This document shows, one piece after another, positions 17,166 to 26,495 of a stretch of DNA of 61,057 bases. The stretch spans positions 1-61,057 of the forward strand of contig NZ_PPXQ01000024.1 of NCBI RefSeq assembly GCF_004798585.1, in the 5' to 3' direction. This DNA comes from Massilia sp. Mn16-1_5. GTDB lineage: Bacteria > Pseudomonadota > Gammaproteobacteria > Burkholderiales > Burkholderiaceae_D. The notes beneath the pieces were generated by a model. That model was not told where the DNA came from, did no database searches, and saw nothing but the letters and a program-made list of their open reading frames with translations. The number at the start of each line of letters is the position of its first letter. The first letter of the stretch is position 1. A program made the translations under genes and the position numbers.

Positions 17166-20100
17166 ATGAACACAATGACCGACATGGCCGAACAGCTGGA
17201 CGTCAAGCTCCTGCTCGCAACGCTGATGGCCCTGAAAAAGGGTGACTTCTCGGTACGCATGCCTTCCGATTGGACTGGCGTCTCGGGCAAGATCGCCGAC
17301 ACGCTGAACGACATCATCGAGACCAAGTCGAAGATGGTCGAAGCCGTGACCGAAGTGTCGCGCGTGGTCGGCCGCGAAGGCCACCTGACCCAGCGCGCGG
17401 ACGTGCCGGGCGTGGTCGGCGGCTGGAGCACCCTGATCAGCTCCGTGAACTCCCTGATCGACGACCTGGTGCGCCCGACCACCGAGATGGCGCGCGTCAT
17501 CGGCGCCGTGGCGAAGGGCGACCTGTCGCAGACCATGGCGCTGGAAGTGGACGGCCACCCGCTGAAGGGCCAGTACCTGCGCGCGGCAACCACCACGAAC
17601 ACCATGGTGGAACAGCTCTCCTCCTTCTCTTCCGAAGTGACGCGCGTGGCGCGAGAAGTCGGTACCGAAGGCAAGCTGGGCGGCCAGGCGCAGGTGAAAG
17701 GCGTCGCGGGTACCTGGAAGGACTTGACCGACTCGGTGAACTCGATGGCGGGTAACCTGACCTCCCAGGTGCGTAACATCGCGGAAGTGACGACCGCGGT
17801 GGCGAACGGCGACTTGTCGAAGAAGATTACCGTGGACGTGCGCGGCGAGATCCTGCAGCTGAAGGACACCATCAACGTCATGGTGGACCAGCTGCGTTCC
17901 TTCGCATCCGAGGTGACCCGCGTGGCGCGTGAGGTGGGTACCGAGGGCAAGCTGGGCGGCCAGGCCTACGTGCCGGGCGTCGGCGGTACCTGGAAGGACT
18001 TGACCGACAACGTGAACTTCATGGCGTCGAACCTGACGGGCCAGGTGCGTAACATCGCGACGGTGACGACCGCGGTGGCGAACGGTGACCTGTCGAAGAA
18101 GATTACCGTGGACGTGAAGGGCGAGATTCTCGAACTGAAGAACACGATTAACGTCATGGTGGACCAGCTGTCCTCCTTCTCCTCCGAAGTGACGCGCGTG
18201 GCGCGGGAAGTCGGTACCGAGGGCAAGCTGGGCGGCCAGGCGCAGGTGAAGGGCGTCGCGGGTACCTGGAAGGACTTGACCGACTCGGTGAACTCGATGG
18301 CGGGTAACCTGACCGGCCAGGTGCGTAACATCGCGGACGTGACCACCGCCGTGGCGAACGGCGACTTGTCCAAGAAGATTACGGTGGACGTGAAGGGCGA
18401 GATTCTCGAGCTGAAGAACACCATCAACGTCATGGTCGACCAGCTGAACTCCTTCGCATCCGAGGTGACCCGAGTCGCTCGTGAGGTGGGTACGGAAGGC
18501 CGCCTGGGCGGCCAGGCAAACGTGCCTGGCGTCGCGGGTACCTGGAAGGACTTGACCGACGGCGTGAACTCGATGGCGGGTAACCTGACCGGCCAGGTGC
18601 GTAACATTGCGGACGTGACGACCGCGGTGGCGAACGGCGACCTGTCCAAGAAGATTACCGTGGACGTGAAGGGCGAGATTCTCGAACTGAAGAACACGAT
18701 TAACGTCATGGTGGACCAGCTGTCCTCCTTCGCATCCGAGGTGACCCGAGTCGCCCGTGAGGTGGGTACCGAGGGTAAGCTGGGCGGCCAGGCATACGTG
18801 CCGGGCGTGGGCGGTACCTGGAAGGACTTGACCGACAACGTGAACTTCATGGCGTCGAACCTGACGGGCCAGGTGCGTAACATCGCGGCGGTGACGACCG
18901 CGGTGGCGCGTGGTGACTTGTCGAAGAAGATTACCGTGGACGTGAAGGGCGAGATTCTCGAACTGAAGGACACGATCAACGTCATGGTGGACCAGCTGTC
19001 CTCCTTCGCATCCGAGGTGACGCGCGTCGCCCGTGAGGTGGGTACGGAAGGCAAGCTGGGCGGCCAGGCAAACGTGTCGGGCGTTGCAGGTACCTGGAAG
19101 GACTTGACGGAAAACGTCAACCAGCTGGCGGCAAACCTGACCAACCAGATGCGCGCGATCGGTGAGGTGGCAACCGCGGTGACCCGTGGTGACTTGTCGC
19201 GTTCGATCCAGGTCGAAGCGCGCGGCGAGGTGTCCTACCTGAAGGACAACATCAACGAGATGATTCGTAACCTGAAGGAGACCACGCAGAAGAACGCGCA
19301 GCAGGACTGGCTGAAGACCAACCTGGCGCGCTTCACGCGACTCCTGCAGGGCCAGCGCGACCTGGGCGCGGTGACCAAGCTGATCCTGTCCGAGCTGGCG
19401 CCGCTGGTCTCGGCGCACCACGGCGTGTTCTACATGATGGATTCGCAGGAAGCCGATGCGCGCCTGCGCATGATCGCCTCCTACGGCTACCGTTCCAGCC
19501 GCAAGCTGCCGACCTCGTTCTCGCCGGGCGAAGGCCTGGTGGGCCAGTGCGCGCTGGAGAAGACCCGCATCTGGCTGACCGACGTCCCGCGCGACTACAT
19601 CGTCGTCTCCTCGGGCCTCGGTTCGGCGCCGCCGAACAACATCGTCGTGCTGCCTATCCTGTTTGAACAGCAGGTCAAGGCCGTGATCGAGATCGCTTCG
19701 CTCGACCGCTTCACCGAAACCCACCTGTCCTTCCTCGACCAGCTGATGGAATCGATCGGCGTCGTGTTGAACACGATCGAGGCGAACAGCCGTACCGAAT
19801 CGCTGCTGACCCAGTCGCAGTCGCTGGCGCAGGAACTGCAGCAGACCAACCAGGAGCTCGCAGAGAAAGCGCGCCTGCTGTCCGAGCAGAACATCGAGGT
19901 GGAACGCAAGAACCGCGAGGTGGAGCAAGCCAAGCTGGCGCTGGAAGAAAAGGCGACCCAGCTGGCCCTGTCCTCCAAGTACAAGTCCGAGTTCCTGGCG
20001 AATATGTCGCACGAACTGCGTACGCCTTTGAATTCGCTGCTGATCCTGGCGCAGCAGCTCTCGGATAACCCCGAGGGCAACCTGTCCGGCAAACAGGTCG

Positions 20101-22097
20101 AATTCGCGAAGACCATCCACGGCTCCGGTTCCGACCTGCTGACCCTGATTAACGACATTCTGGACCTGTCGAAGATCGAGTCCGGTACCGTCACGCTGGA
20201 CGTGTCGGAATACCGCTTCGCGACCCTGCGCAACTACGTGGACCGCACCTTCCGCCACATGGCCGAAGCCAAGCACCTCGGCTTCACCGTCGACCTGGCG
20301 GACAACCTGCCGACCGCGGTGATGACCGATACCACGCGCCTGCAGCAGGTCCTGAAGAACCTGCTCTCGAACGCGTTCAAGTTCACCAGCCATGGCCAGG
20401 TCGCGCTGAACATCAGCCTGGTCACCAGCGGCTGGACCGCCGACCACCCGCACCTGCTGCATGCGGACGCCGTGCTGGCCTTCTCGGTCAGCGACAGCGG
20501 CGTCGGCATCCCGGCCGACAAGCTGCAGCTGATCTTCGAGGCATTCCAGCAGGCCGACGGCTCGACCGCGCGTAAATATGGCGGTACCGGCCTGGGCCTG
20601 TCGATTTCGCGCGAACTGGCGCGCCTGCTGGGCGGCGAAATTCGAGTGGAATCCACTGTGAACGTCGGCTCGACCTTCACTCTGTACCTGCCGTACAACC
20701 GCGCCGGTTTCATCAACTACGAAGCGACGCGCCAGCCGCAGCCGGCCCGTCTGGCGGCGCCGAACTCGGCACCCGCATCTTCCTTCACCTCGGCACCGGT
20801 CGTGTATGCCCTGCCGGAGGCGGCGGAGAATGGCAGCGTGGCCACGATCGAAGTCCAGGCACCGACCAACAGCAACCTGGTCGAATATGCCTCGATGCTG
20901 GACGACCGCGGCCTGATCGCCCCGGGCGACCCGTCGGTGCTGATCGTCGAGGACGACGACCGCTTCGCCAAGACCGTGCTGGAATTCGCACGCGAGAAGA
21001 ACTTCAAGGGCATCGTCACCCACCGCGGCGACTCGGCCCTGTCCCTTGCCCGCGACTACCTGCCGTCGGCGATCCTACTCGACATCGACCTGCCGGACAT
21101 CGACGGCTTCACGGTCCTCGACCGCCTGAAACGCGACCCGAGCACCCGCCACATCCCGGTGCACGTGGTGTCGGCGCTGCGCGAGCGCGAGCGTGCGCTG
21201 CGCCAAGGCGCGATTTCCTTCATCAGCAAGCCGGTCGACCGCGACGCGCTGAACGAGGAATTCACCCGCATCCAGAAGTTCCTGGTGGGCGGCAAGCGCA
21301 CGCTGCTGGTGGTGGAAGACGACATGGCCCAGCGCGAGTCGATCGTGTCGCTGATCGGCGATGCCGACATCGACATCAAGACCGTGGAAACCGGCAAGGC
21401 GGCGATGGAAGCGCTGGCGGCCCAGCACTTCGACTGCATGGTGCTGGACCTGACCCTGCCGGACATCTCGGGCTTCGAACTGCTCGACGAGATTGGCAAG
21501 AAGCCGGCCCTGCGCGACCTGCCGATCGTGATCTACACTGCGCAGGAACTGAACCGCAAGGAAGTCACGAAGCTCAAGAAGTACGCCAAGACCATCGTCA
21601 TCAAGGACGCCCGTTCGCCGGAGCGCCTGCTGGACGAGACGGCGCTGTTCCTGCACCGTTCGCACGCTTCGCTGCCGGAACTGCAGCGGCGCATGCTGGA
21701 AGAGATCCACGCGGCCGACGGTGGTCTCGCGGGCCGCAAGGTCCTGATCGTCGACGACGACCTGCGTAACATCTTCGCGCTGTCCTCGTTGCTCGAGCGC
21801 CAGCAGATGCAGGTGCTCTTCGCCGAGAACGGCCGCGACGGCATCGAGGTGCTGGAGAAGGATCCGACCATCGAGATCGTCCTGATGGACATCATGATGC
21901 CGGAGATGGACGGCTACGACACCATGCGTGCCATCCGCCGTATTCCGAAGTTCAAGTCGCTGCCGATCATCACCCTGACCGCGAAAGCGATGAAGGGCGA
22001 CCGCGACAAGTGCATCGCCGCCGGCGCTTCCGACTACATCACCAAGCCGGTCGATGTGGCGCAGCTGCTGTCGCTGATGCGAGTGTGGCTGCATTGA
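17166..22097 (+). CDS. Poly-HAMP hybrid histidine kinase with GAF and three receiver domains
   Basis: This 1643-residue kinase has no transmembrane helix, so it is probably cytoplasmic. Residues about 10-710 are a chain of HAMP-type units; six of them (about 157-708) are nearly identical 92-residue repeats containing 'VTRVAREVGTEGKLGGQA'. A GAF domain follows at about 720-880, then a coiled coil. HisKA has its His in 'LANMSHELRTPLNSLLILAQ' near 949, and the ATPase is at about 1050-1180 ('GGTGLGLSISRELARLLGGE'). Three receivers start near 1258, 1378 and 1524, with Asp in 'ILLDIDLPDIDGF', 'MVLDLTLPDISGF' and 'VLMDIMMPEMDGY'. The architecture resembles fungal group III (Nik1-type) osmosensing kinases. 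It overlaps the CheR-like gene downstream. Confidence 0.95.
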   Translation: MNTMTDMAEQLDVKLLLATLMALKKGDFSVRMPSDWTGVSGKIADTLNDIIETKSKMVEAVTEVSRVVGREGHLTQRADVPGVVGGWSTLISSVNSLIDDLVRPTTEMARVIGAVAKGDLSQTMALEVDGHPLKGQYLRAATTTNTMVEQLSSFSSEVTRVAREVGTEGKLGGQAQVKGVAGTWKDLTDSVNSMAGNLTSQVRNIAEVTTAVANGDLSKKITVDVRGEILQLKDTINVMVDQLRSFASEVTRVAREVGTEGKLGGQAYVPGVGGTWKDLTDNVNFMASNLTGQVRNIATVTTAVANGDLSKKITVDVKGEILELKNTINVMVDQLSSFSSEVTRVAREVGTEGKLGGQAQVKGVAGTWKDLTDSVNSMAGNLTGQVRNIADVTTAVANGDLSKKITVDVKGEILELKNTINVMVDQLNSFASEVTRVAREVGTEGRLGGQANVPGVAGTWKDLTDGVNSMAGNLTGQVRNIADVTTAVANGDLSKKITVDVKGEILELKNTINVMVDQLSSFASEVTRVAREVGTEGKLGGQAYVPGVGGTWKDLTDNVNFMASNLTGQVRNIAAVTTAVARGDLSKKITVDVKGEILELKDTINVMVDQLSSFASEVTRVAREVGTEGKLGGQANVSGVAGTWKDLTENVNQLAANLTNQMRAIGEVATAVTRGDLSRSIQVEARGEVSYLKDNINEMIRNLKETTQKNAQQDWLKTNLARFTRLLQGQRDLGAVTKLILSELAPLVSAHHGVFYMMDSQEADARLRMIASYGYRSSRKLPTSFSPGEGLVGQCALEKTRIWLTDVPRDYIVVSSGLGSAPPNNIVVLPILFEQQVKAVIEIASLDRFTETHLSFLDQLMESIGVVLNTIEANSRTESLLTQSQSLAQELQQTNQELAEKARLLSEQNIEVERKNREVEQAKLALEEKATQLALSSKYKSEFLANMSHELRTPLNSLLILAQQLSDNPEGNLSGKQVEFAKTIHGSGSDLLTLINDILDLSKIESGTVTLDVSEYRFATLRNYVDRTFRHMAEAKHLGFTVDLADNLPTAVMTDTTRLQQVLKNLLSNAFKFTSHGQVALNISLVTSGWTADHPHLLHADAVLAFSVSDSGVGIPADKLQLIFEAFQQADGSTARKYGGTGLGLSISRELARLLGGEIRVESTVNVGSTFTLYLPYNRAGFINYEATRQPQPARLAAPNSAPASSFTSAPVVYALPEAAENGSVATIEVQAPTNSNLVEYASMLDDRGLIAPGDPSVLIVEDDDRFAKTVLEFAREKNFKGIVTHRGDSALSLARDYLPSAILLDIDLPDIDGFTVLDRLKRDPSTRHIPVHVVSALRERERALRQGAISFISKPVDRDALNEEFTRIQKFLVGGKRTLLVVEDDMAQRESIVSLIGDADIDIKTVETGKAAMEALAAQHFDCMVLDLTLPDISGFELLDEIGKKPALRDLPIVIYTAQELNRKEVTKLKKYAKTIVIKDARSPERLLDETALFLHRSHASLPELQRRMLEEIHAADGGLAGRKVLIVDDDLRNIFALSSLLERQQMQVLFAENGRDGIEVLEKDPTIEIVLMDIMMPEMDGYDTMRAIRRIPKFKSLPIITLTAKAMKGDRDKCIAAGASDYITKPVDVAQLLSLMRVWLH
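17634..19289 (+). repeat. Six tandem 276-bp coding repeats (HAMP units)
   Basis: The segment beginning 'GAAGTGACGCGCGTGGCGCG' at 17634 recurs with few changes at 17910, 18186, 18462, 18738 and 19014, exactly 276 bp (92 codons) apart. Copies alternate in type: units 1 and 3 encode 'QAQVKGVAGTW', units 2 and 5 'QAYVPGVGGTW', units 4 and 6 'QAN..GVAGTW'. This suggests duplication of multi-unit blocks. Identity is high at DNA level, so unequal recombination could change the unit number in frame. Confidence 0.9.
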
Positions 22098-22936
22098 CCG
22101 CCTTTGCCGCCTTTGCCGCCTCGCTGGCAGTCGAAGAGCTGGAAATCGACCTCTTGCTGGAAGCGCTGTTTCAGCGCCACGGCTACGATTTCCGCGACTA
22201 CGACCGCCAGCTGGTGCGCAAGAAGCTGCTTGGCGTGCTGGCCGCACGGGATTTAAAAACCGTCTCGGCGCTGCAGGAACGCGTACTGCACGAACCGGGC
22301 GCGGCCTCGAACGTGCTGCGCGCGCTCGCCGTCGCTCTGTCCGGCCTGTTCGACGATCCGGCCTGGGCACGGGAGGCGCGCGAAGTGCTGGGAAAGTCGC
22401 TGCCCTCGGCGGCCCTGCCGAAGATCTGGCTGGCCGAATGCGCCGGCATCGGCGAGGCCTGGACGCTGGCGATCCTGCTGCAGGAAGCGGGCCTGCTGGC
22501 GCGCACCGAGATCTTCGCCACCATCGCCAACGAGGAGATGCTGGCCGAGGTACGCGACGCCAGCCTCGATGCGGCCGAGCTGCCGGCGCTGCAGGAACGC
22601 TACCGGCAGGCCGGCGGCAACGCTGCGCTGCTTGACTGGTTCGAGGTGAAGGATGGCCGCGCCCTGCTCCTGCCGCGCCTGCGCGCACGCATCACCTGGG
22701 CGGGTCACAACCTGGTGACGGACGCCTCCTTCAACGAGTTCCAGGCCATCCTGTGCCGGCGCGCCCTGGCCGACTTCGGCCCAATGCTGCGCCAGCGCGT
22801 GCTGCGCCTGTTCCACGAGAGCCTGGCGCGTTTCGGGGTGCTGGGCATCGACCGCGAGCTGGCGCCGGGGGATGCGCATGCGGGGGCCTACAAGCCGCTA
22901 TTGGGGGAGTCGCCGTGGTATCGGCGGGTGGAGTGA
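22085..22936 (+). CDS. Degenerate CheR-type methyltransferase homologue
   Basis: The pattern follows CheR SAM-dependent protein-glutamate methyltransferases: an N-terminal helical part ('RHGYDFRDYDRQLVRKKL'), a region 'IWLAECAGIGEAWTLAILL' at the place of the CheR 'W.agCstGeE.yslam' SAM loop, and 'QAILCRRALADFGPMLRQRV' at the place of 'dlIlCRNvliYf'. The usual ATD after the SAM loop reads 'ATIAN', and the STGEE motif is altered, so activity is doubtful. No CheB is adjacent. The start is uncertain: GTG at 22085 (13-bp overlap with the kinase) or TTG at 22094 (TTGA overlap). Both overlap the kinase stop, so the two proteins are probably made together. Confidence 0.75.
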   Translation: MAALTAFAAFAASLAVEELEIDLLLEALFQRHGYDFRDYDRQLVRKKLLGVLAARDLKTVSALQERVLHEPGAASNVLRALAVALSGLFDDPAWAREAREVLGKSLPSAALPKIWLAECAGIGEAWTLAILLQEAGLLARTEIFATIANEEMLAEVRDASLDAAELPALQERYRQAGGNAALLDWFEVKDGRALLLPRLRARITWAGHNLVTDASFNEFQAILCRRALADFGPMLRQRVLRLFHESLARFGVLGIDRELAPGDAHAGAYKPLLGESPWYRRVE

Positions 22937-22945
22937 ATCCTGTAT

Positions 22946-22972
22946 AAGGGCGGCGATTGCCGCCCTTTTTTA
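22946..22972 (+). terminator. Rho-independent terminator after the kinase/CheR-like operon
   Basis: A 9-bp stem (AAGGGCGGC paired with GCCGCCCTT) with a 4-base loop is followed by a run of T. It lies between the CheR-like stop and the convergent glutathione S-transferase stop, and could also serve the minus strand less efficiently. Confidence 0.85.
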
Positions 22973-23599
22973 TTATTTCGACCCGATCGCGCTCGGCCGC
23001 TCGGCGATGCGGTCGCGCCAGGCCTGCAGGTTGGCCATGCCCTCCTCGCCCGGCCGGAAGCGCAGCAGGCCGCGGCCGAATTCGAGGGCGCAGAAGGCGG
23101 TGATGTCGGCGATGGTGAAACGCTCGCCGGCCACGTAGGGCTGGCGCGCCAGCACCTGGTCGAGCCAGCGCGCGGTGATGCGCATCTTGTCGGCCTGCGC
23201 CGCGCCGTAGTCCTTGAACTGCGGCTGTTCCAGCGGCGCCAGCGCCGGGTGCGTGTGGCGCGCGCCGTGCGCCGTTTCCAGCAGCAGGTGCAATTCCATG
23301 CGGCGGTCCGCCATTTCGATGAAGGCGCGCTCCTCGAAGTCGACGCCCATCAGGTTCGGCTCCGGATAGCGGCCCTCGAGCCAGGTGCAGATCGCCCGGG
23401 TTTCGCTCAGCACGCGGCCGTCGTCGAACTCCAGCGCCGGCACGCGCCCGAGCGGGTTCTTGGAGAGGAAACGCTCGCTGCGCTGTTCGCCGGCGAGGAT
23501 GTCGACCATCTCGGTGTCGATCCCGGCGATGCCTTTCTCCAGCATGAACATGATCACCCGGCGCGGATTCGGCGCATGGCTGCTGATGTACAGTTTCAT
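22973..23599 (-). CDS. Glutathione S-transferase family protein
   Basis: This 208-residue protein has a thioredoxin-like N-terminal domain starting 'MKLYISSHAPNPRRVIMF' and containing 'NPLGRVPALEFDDGRVLSET', the glutathione gamma-glutamyl site with cis-Pro. A helical GST C-terminal domain contains 'YVAGERFTIADITAFCALEF', the conserved N-capping motif. It should conjugate or reduce with glutathione; the electrophile is unknown. The catalytic Ser/Tyr position is probably in 'SSHAPNPRR'. It is monocistronic, convergent with the CheR-like gene and divergent from the M1 aminopeptidase. Confidence 0.9.
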   Translation of the reverse strand: MKLYISSHAPNPRRVIMFMLEKGIAGIDTEMVDILAGEQRSERFLSKNPLGRVPALEFDDGRVLSETRAICTWLEGRYPEPNLMGVDFEERAFIEMADRRMELHLLLETAHGARHTHPALAPLEQPQFKDYGAAQADKMRITARWLDQVLARQPYVAGERFTIADITAFCALEFGRGLLRFRPGEEGMANLQAWRDRIAERPSAIGSK

Positions 23600-23746
23600 A
23601 GGTCTCCTTCGATTTGTTGTGATGAGGTGCTGTGGGAATCATAGCCGCAAACGCCGGGCACGGGCAGCTCTCCTTGGCAGATTGACATGCCAAGGACGGG
23701 AGGCTAGATTGGCGCATTCACTTGCCGCCTACGACGAAAGAACCCC

Positions 23747-26413
23747 ATGCACCGCAGCCTGTTGTCCGCCGCCCTCGCACTCGCCTTCGCAAGCCTCCCT
23801 GCCCTGCCCGCCCTTGCCGCGCCCAAGGCCGCTTCCGCGGCGCTGCTCGAAACGACCACCCAGCTTCCGCGCGGCGTGCGTCCGCTGCACTACGACATCG
23901 CACTCGTGCCGGATGCGCCGAACGCCCGCTTCAGCGGCCAGGCAGCGATCGATCTCGAGGTGACGGCGCCCACCAGCAGCATCACGCTGAACGCGGCGGA
24001 CCTGACGTTCGCGAAAGCCACGCTGATGCCGAAGTCGGGCGCGGCGCAGGAGGCCCGCATCGCCGTCGACGAAGAGGCGCAGACCGCCACCTTCCGTTTT
24101 GCGCGCCCGCTCGCCAAAGGGCGCTATACGCTGCGCCTCGACTACACGGGCGTGATCGGCACCCAGGCCGTCGGCCTGTTCTCGCTCGACTACAAGGACG
24201 ACAATGCTCCCGAAGGCAAGCGCCGCGCCCTGTTCACCCAGTTCGAGAATTCCGATGCGCGGCGCATGATCCCGTCCTGGGACGAGCCGGCCTACAAGGC
24301 CACGTTCGCCCTGCGCGCGACCGTCCCCGCCGGCGAGATGGCCGTCAGTAACATGCCGGTGCAATCGCGCACGACGCTACCCGACGGCCGCGTCGAGCTG
24401 CGCTTCGCCGATTCGCCCAGGATGTCGACCTATCTGCTGTTCTTCGCGCTGGGCGACTTCGAGCGCGCCACGGCGAATGTCGACGGCACCGAACTCGGTG
24501 TCGTCACGCGCCGCGGCAGCCTGCCGCAGGCCGCCTTCGCGCTCGACTCCTCGAAAGCCATCCTGCGCGAGTACAACGATTATTTCGGGGTGCGCTATCC
24601 GCTGCCGAAGCTGGACAACGTGGCCGGTCCGGGCCGCAGCCAGTTCTTCGGCGCGATGGAAAACTGGGGCGCGATCTTCACCTTCGAGTACGCGCTGCTG
24701 CTCGACCCGGCCATCTCGACCCAGCGCGACAAGCAGGAGATCTTCGCCACCGCCGCCCACGAAATGGCGCACCAGTGGTTCGGCGACCTGGTCACGATGC
24801 GCTGGTGGGACGACCTCTGGCTCAACGAAGGCTTCGCCTCGTGGATGGAATCGCGCATGATGGCGCGCCTGCATCCCGAATGGAACACGGCGCTGGAAGC
24901 CGTGAACAGCCGCGACGGCGCCATGCGCCGCGACGCGCTGGCCACCACGCACCCGGTGGTGCAGCACGTGAAGACGGTCGAGCAGGCCAGCCAGGCCTTC
25001 GACGAGATCACCTACCAGAAGGGCGAAGCCGTGATCCGCATGCTGGAAGCCTATGTGGGCGAGGATGCCTGGCGCCGTGGGGTGCGCGCCTATATGCGCG
25101 AACACGCCTACGGGAACACGGCTTCCAGCGACCTGTGGCGCCAGGTCGAGCGCGCCGCCGCCAAGCCGGTAACGGCGATCGCCCACGACTTCACGCTGCA
25201 GCCCGGCGTGCCGCTGATCCGCGTCGGCGAGCCGGTGTGCAAGGGCGGCAACATGACGGTGAGCCTGAGCCAGGGCGAGTTCTCGCGCGACCAGCCGGAC
25301 CGCAAGCCCCTGGCCTGGCGCGTGCCGGTGATCGCCCAGGCGGCAGGCGCCACCACGCAGGCGCGCACCCTGGTCGCTGGCGGCAAAGGCAGCCTGACCC
25401 TGCCCGGCTGCGGCCCGGTGGTCGTGAACGCCGGCCAGAGCGGCTACTACCGCACCTTGTACAGCAAGACCGGCTTCGCACAGCTGGGCCAGCAGTTCGC
25501 CCGCCTCGCCCCGATCGACCAGCTCGGCATGCTGAGCGACAGCTGGTCGCTCGGCATGGCCGGCCTGCAGCCGGCCTCGGACTTCCTCGACCTGGCCGCA
25601 GCGGCCCCGGGCAACGCCGATCCGCAGGTCTGGGCCCTCGTCGCGCGCGGCCTGGGCAGCCTGCATGCGATGTATGGCGAGGACAAGGCAGGCCGTGCGC
25701 GCCTCGATGCCTATGCCGTCAAGCGCCTGGCGCCGGTGATGGCGCAGATCGGCTGGAACGCGAAAGCGGACGAGCCGACCTCGCACGCCAACCTGCGCAC
25801 GCAACTGATCTCCACCCTGAGCCAGCTGGGCGACGAGGCGACCATCCGCGAGGCCCGCCGCCGCTACGCGCTGATGGACAGCGATCCGTCGGCCGTCCCG
25901 GGTCCGCTGCGCAAGACCATCCTGTCGGTGGTCGCCGAACATGCCGACGCCGCCGGCTGGGACGCCATGCGCCGCGCCGCGCAGCTGGAAAAGTCGCCGA
26001 TGATCAAGGACACGATGTACGCCCTGCTGGCCTCGAGCGATGACCGCCAGCTCGCCGAACGCGCGCTGGCGCTGGCCCTGACCGAGGAGCCAGGCGCCAC
26101 CAACGGCGCCGCGATGATCGCCACCGTCTCGCGCAGCCATCCTGAACTGGCCTTCGATTTCGCGCTGGCCAACATCGATGCGGTCAACGCGCGCGTAGAC
26201 GCCACCTCGCGCAGCCGCTACGTCCCGGGCCTGGCCGGCAGCGCCAGCACGCCGGCGATGATGGACAAGGTGCGCGCCTATGCCGAAGCCCACATCGCTC
26301 CGGAAGCGCGGCGCGATGCCGAGACCGCGATCGCCGCGATCAAGGACCGCATCGCCGTGCGGCGCGCGCGCCTGCCCGAGATCGATGCCTGGCTGGCGCA
26401 GCACGTGAAATAA
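23747..26413 (+). CDS. Exported M1 family metallo-aminopeptidase
   Basis: This 888-residue zinc exopeptidase removes N-terminal residues from peptides. Residues 1-24 form a clear signal peptide ending 'LPALAA'. Family motifs are the substrate-binding 'GAMENWGA' near residue 302 and the zinc site 'HEMAHQWFGDL' near 338, followed by 'WLNEGFASWME' with the third ligand Glu. An ERAP1-type C-terminal helical domain completes the usual length. Expected location is the periplasm or outside the cell. It is transcribed divergently from the GST and ends at a strong bidirectional terminator. Confidence 0.94.
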   Translation: MHRSLLSAALALAFASLPALPALAAPKAASAALLETTTQLPRGVRPLHYDIALVPDAPNARFSGQAAIDLEVTAPTSSITLNAADLTFAKATLMPKSGAAQEARIAVDEEAQTATFRFARPLAKGRYTLRLDYTGVIGTQAVGLFSLDYKDDNAPEGKRRALFTQFENSDARRMIPSWDEPAYKATFALRATVPAGEMAVSNMPVQSRTTLPDGRVELRFADSPRMSTYLLFFALGDFERATANVDGTELGVVTRRGSLPQAAFALDSSKAILREYNDYFGVRYPLPKLDNVAGPGRSQFFGAMENWGAIFTFEYALLLDPAISTQRDKQEIFATAAHEMAHQWFGDLVTMRWWDDLWLNEGFASWMESRMMARLHPEWNTALEAVNSRDGAMRRDALATTHPVVQHVKTVEQASQAFDEITYQKGEAVIRMLEAYVGEDAWRRGVRAYMREHAYGNTASSDLWRQVERAAAKPVTAIAHDFTLQPGVPLIRVGEPVCKGGNMTVSLSQGEFSRDQPDRKPLAWRVPVIAQAAGATTQARTLVAGGKGSLTLPGCGPVVVNAGQSGYYRTLYSKTGFAQLGQQFARLAPIDQLGMLSDSWSLGMAGLQPASDFLDLAAAAPGNADPQVWALVARGLGSLHAMYGEDKAGRARLDAYAVKRLAPVMAQIGWNAKADEPTSHANLRTQLISTLSQLGDEATIREARRRYALMDSDPSAVPGPLRKTILSVVAEHADAAGWDAMRRAAQLEKSPMIKDTMYALLASSDDRQLAERALALALTEEPGATNGAAMIATVSRSHPELAFDFALANIDAVNARVDATSRSRYVPGLAGSASTPAMMDKVRAYAEAHIAPEARRDAETAIAAIKDRIAVRRARLPEIDAWLAQHVK

Positions 26414-26430
26414 ACCCGCGGCGGAGGGAT

Positions 26431-26470
26431 AAAAAAAGACCCGCGCGGCCTTGCGGCCCGCGGGTCTTTT
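26431..26470. terminator. Bidirectional terminator between convergent peptidase genes
   Basis: A 7-A run, a GC-rich hairpin with GACCCGCG/CGCGGGTC outer arms and an inner GGCC/GGCC stem, then a 4-T run. It fits rho-independent termination from both strands, serving the M1 aminopeptidase (+) and the PA-domain protease (-). Confidence 0.85.
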
Positions 26471-26495
26471 CACGTCTGCCGATCGGCTGCGGCGC

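Noticed and set aside
17634..19289. Regular repeats considered as a CRISPR or satellite array
   Set aside because: Units are 276 bp, fully coding and in frame, and encode HAMP domains.
16932..21023. A 1363-codon open frame on the minus strand opposite the poly-HAMP kinase
   Set aside because: It is antisense to well-supported HAMP/kinase sequence; its own repeats mirror the 276-bp units and its residues are biased (Arg, His, Gln, Val) with no domain.
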